Part shown: positions 27,395 through 32,541 of the stretch, piece after piece
Numbering within the stretch: the stretch's first letter is position 1
Layout of the letters: every line of letters begins with the position of its first letter
Position numbers and translations under genes: made by a program
The notes under the pieces: generated by a model
The model's input: the letters and a program-made list of their open reading frames with translations, nothing else
What the model was told of the DNA's origin: nothing
Databases searched by the model: none
Assembly: GCA_009693165.1 (NCBI GenBank)
Contig: SHXX01000015.1
Coordinates: 1-32,541, forward strand
Reading direction: 5' to 3'
Length of the DNA: 32,541 nt
DNA from: Chloroflexota bacterium
GTDB taxonomy: Bacteria; Chloroflexota; UBA11872; UBA12225

Positions 27395-28702
27395 TCAGCG
27401 GATGACCTCGAGGACAAGGGGTTCCCGAACAATGTCCGTCGCCGACCACGCGAAGGCCGCAGTTACTTCGGACACCAGCCCAACCGTTGACCCAAGCGGT
27501 TCGCGCGAATGCACAACCCCCAACACCTGGCCCGCATGCACCCGGTCACCAGCACGCACGGATAGGACAACGCCGACCGCCGGGTCGATCAATGCACCCT
27601 TGGTCGCCCGCCCTGCACCCAGGCGCATCGCCACCTCACCAATCGCCAATGCGTCAATGCGTGCAACCACGCCGTCCTGCGGAGCGACCACTGCCGTCCG
27701 CCATGGTGCCGCCGGAAGTGTCTCTGGATGGTTGATCGCATCGGGGGAACCACCGAGCGATGCGACCAGATCACGAAGGCAACGATGGGCCTCGCCGGAG
27801 CTGATCGTCGCCTCGAGCCGCGCGCGCGCCTCATTGACCGTTGATGCCGCACCTGAAGCGACCATCACCTCAGCACCCAGGATCACGCACAGTTCGAGCA
27901 ATTCGCTCGATCCACCCCCACGGAGTGTGGCGACCGCTTCCTGCACCTCCAGGATGTTCCCTACCGCCATTCCAAGCGGTTGATCCATCGACGTGATGAC
28001 CGCCACGACAGCCAGTCCGGCTGCCGACCCAAGATCAACCATCGCCCTTGACAGAGTGCGGGCGCCTTCCAAGGTCTTCATGAACGCGCCGCTGCCAACC
28101 TTGACGTCAAGGACGACCGCCCGTGCGCCGGTGGCAATCTTCTTGCTCATCACGCTACTCGCGATCAGCGGGATCGATTCGACCGTACCGGTGACATCGC
28201 GCAGCGCATACAGGCGACCGTCGCCCGGCGCAAGATCGGGCGACTGGGCCGAAACGGCGATACCTCGCGTCCGCACGGCAGTGGCGAAGTCGGAAATGCC
28301 CAATTCGGTATTGACCCCGGGTATTGCTTCCAACTTGTCGATCGTGCCACCTGTGTGCCCAAGCCCTCGCCCTGACATCTTGGCAACCGCACAACCCGCG
28401 GCGGCAAGCATAGGCACAAGCACGAGAGTAGTCTTGTCTCCGACCCCGCCCGTGGAATGCTTATCCACCACCGGCATCGCCAAATCGCGGAAGGAGAGTT
28501 GCTGACCACTTTCAACCAGCGCACGGGTGAGTTCTGCAGTCTCCACGGCATCAAGGCCACGCCAACAGACGGCCATCAGCCACGCAGCCATCTGGTAATC
28601 CGGAATGTCATTCCGCAGATACCCATCGACAAGCGAAGCGATCTCGCCCGGTTCGTGTCGCAGACCAGTGCGCTTCTTGTTGATCAATTCGACGGCACGC
28701 AT
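27395..28702 (-). CDS. Pyrimidine-nucleoside (thymidine-type) phosphorylase
   Basis: This enzyme cleaves thymidine, and probably uridine or deoxyuridine, with phosphate to base and (deoxy)ribose-1-phosphate in nucleoside salvage. It has 435 residues, typical for the family. It opens MRAVELINKKRTG. The phosphate-binding region is DKHSTGGVGDK (80-90), and the family signature SGRGLGHTGGTIDKLEAIPG is at 110-129. The C-terminal domain includes GVVARIDALAIGEVAMRLGAGR and DRVHAGQVLGVVH. A strong GGAGGTG site 7 bases before ATG 28702 fixes the start, although the frame is open upstream to 28933. The sequence does not separate DeoA from the broader Pdp type. Upstream 28703-28890 holds no gene. Confidence 0.94.
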   Translation of the reverse strand: MRAVELINKKRTGLRHEPGEIASLVDGYLRNDIPDYQMAAWLMAVCWRGLDAVETAELTRALVESGQQLSFRDLAMPVVDKHSTGGVGDKTTLVLVPMLAAAGCAVAKMSGRGLGHTGGTIDKLEAIPGVNTELGISDFATAVRTRGIAVSAQSPDLAPGDGRLYALRDVTGTVESIPLIASSVMSKKIATGARAVVLDVKVGSGAFMKTLEGARTLSRAMVDLGSAAGLAVVAVITSMDQPLGMAVGNILEVQEAVATLRGGGSSELLELCVILGAEVMVASGAASTVNEARARLEATISSGEAHRCLRDLVASLGGSPDAINHPETLPAAPWRTAVVAPQDGVVARIDALAIGEVAMRLGAGRATKGALIDPAVGVVLSVRAGDRVHAGQVLGVVHSREPLGSTVGLVSEVTAAFAWSATDIVREPLVLEVIR

Positions 28703-28890
28703 TCTAGGCACCTCCAGGGCTTTGCGGACCCTCGCTCGCCTCCACCTCCCATATACCTCGCGACGCGCGGTTTGGGATTCGGGGCCATTTCTTGGGTGGG
28801 ACAGTCCTCGGATCCCAAGCTTCGTTGATGATAGTTCGTTCGTTCTGTCAACTTCCGCCATCAACCACGGACTAGTGTTCCCGTGGAGGT

Positions 28891-30425
28891 CTACCGGTAC
28901 CTCTCGAGCATCCGACGCGCGACGGGAAGCCACGCGCTAAGGTCGGATGCACGCAGCCCGGCGCTTCCGTGTTGGGCGCCCCATGCGTCTCCGGTAAGGG
29001 CATGAAGCATCATCCCGGTAACAGAACTCCCCCACGCTGAAGCACCCTGTGCCGCCAATGAGGCAATGACACCGGCAAGCACGTCCCCACTTCCGGCCGT
29101 TGCCAACGCCGCATTTGCGTACGTGCCAACTACCACCGTCCCAGTGGGAGACGCGACGACACTTGGGGCACGCTTCGGAACTACCACGACACCCCAGCGC
29201 ATCGCCGATTCTCGTGCAATGCCAAACGGGGTCTCGACCGACCGCGTCGACGGTCTGGCCAGTCAGCCGAGCCATCTCAGCCATGTGCGGGGTAAACACG
29301 ATCGAGCGTCCCCGATCAGCACCGGAACTTCCTACCCGCGAGCCAATCGGCCAGCGATCAGGTGCGACAGGTGAGATCGCGTTCAGCGCGTCGGCGTCCA
29401 CGACGATGGTCAGGGTCCGTTCATGTGTCCCAATCCTCGCCAACAGTTCCCGGACTGCGGTGACCGTTGCCTGATCAGTGCCGAGACCCGGACCAATCAC
29501 CAGTCCCCGACACCGTTCGAGGCGTGAAAACACGACGGCAAGATGTGCCAACGTGAGCGTCCCAGGATTCGAGTCGTCTTGCACCAGAGGCAGGATCACC
29601 GCCCCGACCGGATGCGCGACACCCGAGTTCTGACCTGCACTCACAACCGTCACGAGGCCACTCCCGGCCTCAATCGCTCCCAACGCCGCCAATACTGGTG
29701 CACCTGGATAATCGCCCGAACCACCCATTATCAGCACCCGACCGAATGTCCCCTTGTGTGACCGTTCCGGCCTCGCGGGAAGCAGGTGCGCAACCTGGGC
29801 GGGCATCGCCTTCCACGTTCTACCATCATCCACAAGTGTGTGCCCCAATTGTGATCGCACGTGGCCAGTAATCCCGATATCGAGTACCACGACCCGTATC
29901 GGCATCAACGCCCGATGGGACGTCAATCGCGATCCGGAACTGTCGCGGCTGTGCCCGGAACTGATCGCACACCTCGAGGATGGCGCGCACAGCACCGCGT
30001 GCCGGACCAGATGCACCGATGCCCAGAAGACCGTTTAGCACCACATCCGATGATCCAAGCCGATCGGCAACGTGTCTAGGGGGTGTATCCGGATCGTCCC
30101 CGGAAATGACTTCGACTAGGCCGATCAAGTCTGGATCGTGGACCCACGCCAGGTGTGGGTCGCCAGCACGCGACTGCGTCAGGCACAGGCGCACACGCCA
30201 ACCGAGAGAACGCGCCAGGTGACCACACGCAACCAACGCATGGGCACCGTTGTTGCCTTTTCCAACCAAAGCTAAAACGGTCCGGCCACGTGCACCACCA
30301 GTCAGGTGCTCGGCACGGCGTGCGATCGCCAATCCGGCCAGTTCCAGCAATTGGTCCCGAGGCACACCCGCACGATCGGAGGCATCTTCCAATGCACGCA
30401 TCGCGGCCGATGTGACCAGTCGCAC
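28891..30425 (-). pseudogene. nnr: Broken bifunctional NAD(P)HX epimerase/dehydratase
   Basis: Intact Nnr proteins repair hydrated NADH/NADPH: an N-terminal epimerase (NnrE) and a C-terminal ATP/ADP-dependent dehydratase (NnrD). Here GTG 30425 (AGAGG upstream) opens a normal-looking epimerase, but the nucleotide-site motif GNNGGDGLVA reads GNNGAHALVA. At about 29890-29900 the frame passes straight from SGVDADTG into RVVVLDIGI in another frame, losing roughly 50-60 residues. The dehydratase then runs through GTFGRVLIMGGSGDYPG and FTPHMAEMARLTG. Near 29222-29250 a one-base shift moves the remainder (RWGVVVVPKR, ALATAGSGDVLAGVIA) to another frame, which ends at 28891. No product from this copy would be whole. 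Sequencing error is possible for the second lesion but not easily for the first. Confidence 0.85.
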
Positions 30426-30434
30426 AAGTTGCCT

Positions 30435-30818
30435 CTACGATCCTTCCCGGCCGACACCCTGGGCCACAACGATTGCGATCGCCATGTTACGCGAGTGCGA
30501 CAACGATATTTCGAAAGCTGTCAATCCTGTTGCCGTGGCACGCGCCTTTGCACGGTTGTGGAGGACGACCAGTGGTTTGCCTCGCGGATCCGGAACCACC
30601 TCGATGTCACGCCAAGAGATGCCGACAATTCCAGTCCCAAGTGCCTTGCTGACCGCCTCTTTCGCTGCGAAACGCACCGCGAGTTCAGGAACCCGACCCC
30701 GGCAGTAGGCACGCTCCGCGTCGGTAAAAACTCGGATGAGGAACCGGTCACCCCAGCGGCCTATCACCGCCGCAACCCGGTCAATCTCCACAAGGTCCAC
30801 ACCACAGGAAAGTGTCAT
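30435..30818 (-). CDS. acpS: Holo-[acyl-carrier-protein] synthase
   Basis: The enzyme transfers 4'-phosphopantetheine from CoA to acyl carrier protein, activating fatty acid synthesis. It has 127 residues, the usual size. The magnesium-binding GVDLVEIDR is at 6-14. RFAAKEAVSKALGTG carries the conserved KEA helix, and ISLSHSRNMAIAIV closes the active site. AGAGG lies 5 bases before the ATG. The broken nnr gene begins 9 bases downstream, the common acpS-nnr pairing. Confidence 0.95.
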   Translation of the reverse strand: MTLSCGVDLVEIDRVAAVIGRWGDRFLIRVFTDAERAYCRGRVPELAVRFAAKEAVSKALGTGIVGISWRDIEVVPDPRGKPLVVLHNRAKARATATGLTAFEISLSHSRNMAIAIVVAQGVGREGS

Positions 30819-30911
30819 AAAGCCTCTATCCGTGAGAAACCCTGCCGCTTAGAACGGGTCGGGAAGGCCTCACTGGGTGCCCAAATGCCCGTTCACGGGG
30901 GACGGCAGAAA

Positions 30912-32228
30912 TCAATCAGCCCAGATGTGGAATGCGTTTACAACCGAAGCGTAGTCCCATCCCGATGCCACAAGTTCGACGCGAATGATGCGCCACGGAC
31001 GGGGGGCAATCCCGAGAAGGCTAGTCTCGAAGCGACCCCATTCCGAAGAGGCAAGAAGATCAGCATCGCGGACCGGAAAGTTGTCGTCATTGTGCCGGTA
31101 GAAGCCTCGGTACCACGTGTGGACTGCGCCCGTGATATCCCTGTAGATCACTCTCAGGATGAGCGGATATTCCGTTCCCTGCCAGCCTCCACCAGATAGT
31201 GAGTGGCTGAGAACCCGGACACTTGCCTCCACCTCAACCCTCTCGAAATCCCAGAGGTCGACATCGATGTTCTGGGCGATCATCGTCTCGCCGTGTCCCT
31301 GACCGCGCCGGGCAAGCGTGATCGTGCCGGCCGTCGGGTGGTACGTCACCTCGCCCGACGGATCCTGCTCGGAAATGTCGCGTTGGACCCAGTCAGCCGG
31401 CGCATCACCATCACTGTCGGCAAAGACGGGATTGGTCACGAGATCGCGACGAGAGGGTAGGCCTCCTATCGGGGGCCGGTTCGCTGTCGCGACCAGTCGC
31501 TGACCCGTCAGCGCCGAGGCGACAGCGCCATTCGAATACCCAGTCGCCACTCCACGTCGGGTCGTGACTTGAGACTGGTCACCCGAAGCATCAATGGAGT
31601 AACTGCCTTCAGTCACATGCACCTGAGTGGAAGGCGCGCGCAGTTGCACGAATGCCTGTAACGGATCCTCTGCGGGCGCGACCCCGATCCGTGCCCGCCC
31701 CTTGACCACCTCGAGGATCAGCGAATAGCGGTCCGGTTGGAACCGACCCTGCTGACTGCGGATGATCCGGAATGTCGAACCTGGAAAGACGAGCGCGGTA
31801 CTGCCATCAAAGAACTGCATGAATGCACGGGCGTTGACCGCGGTGCGGATGACATCGCCCTCATCGAGGTCCTCATTGGTCTGGGCGACGACCCAGTCAC
31901 CTACCCCCTGCCTCTGCACGAATACGACGCTGTCGATGGACCGCAGCGTGGCCCCGCGCAGCTCAATTGCCCACCCGACGTACCAAGTTCGAACAAGGGG
32001 ACCACCCACAAGCAGGGTCAGCAGGATCAACCCAGACGCGATAGTTACCCGCCACGCGATGCGCGAGGCATCGTGGACCGTGGCGGTGTAGGCGCTATAG
32101 GACTGGACGAAAGGCGCATACGCCGCGCGCACGGGCACAGGGTTGCTTGCGCTGGTGGACGAACTGGCCTCAACCGGGTCATCAACCGCGGACACTGGCG
32201 TAGTCGGTGATGCGTCACTGATCGTCAT
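30912..32228 (-). CDS. FecR-domain membrane protein with jelly-roll-like C-terminus
   Basis: The protein has 438 residues. A polar cytoplasmic N-terminus (1-58) is followed by one membrane segment at about 60-80 (RVTIASGLILLTLLVGGPLV). Residues about 95-245 are FecR-like (DEGDVIRTAVNARAFMQFFD, GSTALVFPGSTFRI, SYSIDASGDQSQVTTRRGVA). Residues about 265-438 look like a carbohydrate-binding beta-sandwich (LVTNPVFADSDGDAPADWV, WDFERVEVEASVRV, then WRIIRVELVASGWDY). No sigma factor gene is nearby, so the classical FecR-FecI pairing does not apply here. It shares the membrane-plus-FecR layout with the protein at 10802-13666 but not its C-terminal part. The ribosome site before ATG 32228 is weak. Confidence 0.82.
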   Translation of the reverse strand: MTISDASPTTPVSAVDDPVEASSSTSASNPVPVRAAYAPFVQSYSAYTATVHDASRIAWRVTIASGLILLTLLVGGPLVRTWYVGWAIELRGATLRSIDSVVFVQRQGVGDWVVAQTNEDLDEGDVIRTAVNARAFMQFFDGSTALVFPGSTFRIIRSQQGRFQPDRYSLILEVVKGRARIGVAPAEDPLQAFVQLRAPSTQVHVTEGSYSIDASGDQSQVTTRRGVATGYSNGAVASALTGQRLVATANRPPIGGLPSRRDLVTNPVFADSDGDAPADWVQRDISEQDPSGEVTYHPTAGTITLARRGQGHGETMIAQNIDVDLWDFERVEVEASVRVLSHSLSGGGWQGTEYPLILRVIYRDITGAVHTWYRGFYRHNDDNFPVRDADLLASSEWGRFETSLLGIAPRPWRIIRVELVASGWDYASVVNAFHIWAD

Positions 32229-32356
32229 GATGACCGGTCACACCGAGTGTGGCACGACGGTGGCACGTACTTCACAAGGCGCCGTCGGCACCGTGTCTCC
32301 ACATCGTCAAGAACGCACCTGTCGCCAAAAGGGGACATGATCACCCGGACGTGTCC

Positions 32357-32378
32357 GTCCGGCAGAGGTCTGCCGGAC
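32357..32378. terminator. Strong hairpin in the intergenic region
   Basis: GTCCGGCAG and CTGCCGGAC form a perfect 9-bp stem with a four-base loop (AGGT), 21 bases past the stop of the lysine-rich frame. No U-tract is present on either side. It most likely marks the 3' end of that transcript, ahead of the FecR-domain gene. The remainder of 32229-32398 shows only a small CACAC-CGA-GTGTG dyad near 32239-32251. Confidence 0.5.
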
Positions 32379-32398
32379 CCAAACCACCCCAAACCGGA

Positions 32399-32539
32399 TT
32401 AGCCCGCGCGTTCCTTCTTGCGCTTGGACACTACCTCAACGGCCATCGAGGTTTCACCGACGGAGGACCGGACCGCCTTGGTCACGGCATCCTTCTTCGG
32501 CTTCTTCTTCTCTTTCTTGCCGGGTGCACCACTTGGCAT
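32399..32539 (-). CDS. Short lysine-rich hypothetical protein (possibly partial)
   Basis: The frame reads ATG at 32539 to TAA at 32399, giving 46 residues beginning MPSGAPGKKEKKKPKKDAV and ending VSKRKKERAG. It is strongly basic, with more than a quarter of the residues Lys or Arg, and contains a short neutral middle (TKAVRSSVGETSMAVEVV). The window ends two bases upstream, so the true start could lie outside and the ribosome site cannot be seen. Small basic proteins of this kind may bind nucleic acid, but nothing specific is recognised. A hairpin follows its stop. Confidence 0.45.
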   Translation of the reverse strand: MPSGAPGKKEKKKPKKDAVTKAVRSSVGETSMAVEVVSKRKKERAG

Positions 32540-32541
32540 CG

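Noticed and set aside
28846-28851. Perfect TTGACA -35 box upstream of the phosphorylase gene (minus strand)
   Set aside because: No acceptable -10 sequence lies 16-18 bases downstream, so it is not listed as a promoter.
28703-28933. Upstream extension of the nucleoside phosphorylase
   Set aside because: GGAGGTG precedes the ATG at 28702, which gives the conserved N-terminus.
29826-30016. Two separate intact genes for NnrE and NnrD
   Set aside because: The join lacks the epimerase end, the dehydratase itself is frameshifted further on, and neither part is complete.

Overview
The window is high-GC bacterial DNA. No ribosomal RNA or other taxonomic marker is present. The gene mix suggests Chloroflexota, perhaps a Thermomicrobia-like lineage: an orphan MutL-like ATPase with a companion protein, long Thr/Pro/Ala-rich secreted proteins, FecR-domain membrane proteins without sigma factors, long-form HisG, and acpS beside nnr. 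This placement is inference.

Layout. 221-664: unrecognised small membrane protein. 784-4453 (minus): XRE-type regulator, MutL-like actin-fold ATPase and a barrel-sandwich-like protein, apparently one operon. 4780-7038 (minus): NAD-dependent DNA ligase, with a small overlapping downstream frame. 7259-13666 (plus): the most distinctive locus, encoding a large secreted multidomain protein with a SipW-cognate-like signal region, a SipW/ER-type signal peptidase, and a FecR-domain membrane protein whose C-terminus resembles the TasA/camelysin fold. A perfect 18-bp palindrome lies just upstream. 13694-14550 (minus): GNAT acetyltransferase and tRNA-Asp. 14720-18292 (plus): a small unknown gene, then a UgpAEB-like ABC importer (two permeases and a lipoprotein) with no ATPase in the window. 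18424-18756: tRNA-Leu, tRNA-Val, tRNA-Phe. 18893-19198 (minus): zinc-ribbon-like ORF. 19258-25279 (plus): DNA polymerase III delta', FmdB zinc ribbon, D-aminoacyl-tRNA deacylase, HisRS-family protein, long-form HisG, HisD. 25375-26463 (minus): YchF-like GTPase. 26527-27222 (minus): internally deleted IS481-type transposase. 27395-30818 (minus): acpS, a broken bifunctional nnr (NAD(P)HX repair) gene, and pyrimidine-nucleoside phosphorylase. 30912-32228 (minus): second FecR-domain membrane protein. 32399-32539 (minus): short lysine-rich frame at the edge.

How the genes work together. The 7259-13666 genes are overlapping or tightly spaced and look like one surface-protein unit: a dedicated S/H-type signal peptidase with a substrate bearing its characteristic cleavage-site region, plus a membrane-anchored partner. 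hisG and hisD give two histidine-pathway steps, with a HisRS-family gene translationally coupled to hisG. The ugp-like genes form a solute importer that must borrow an ATPase from elsewhere. Signs of decay are local to the minus-strand 26.5-30.4 kb stretch: a defective transposase and an nnr gene carrying an internal deletion, a frameshift and a damaged nucleotide-site motif.
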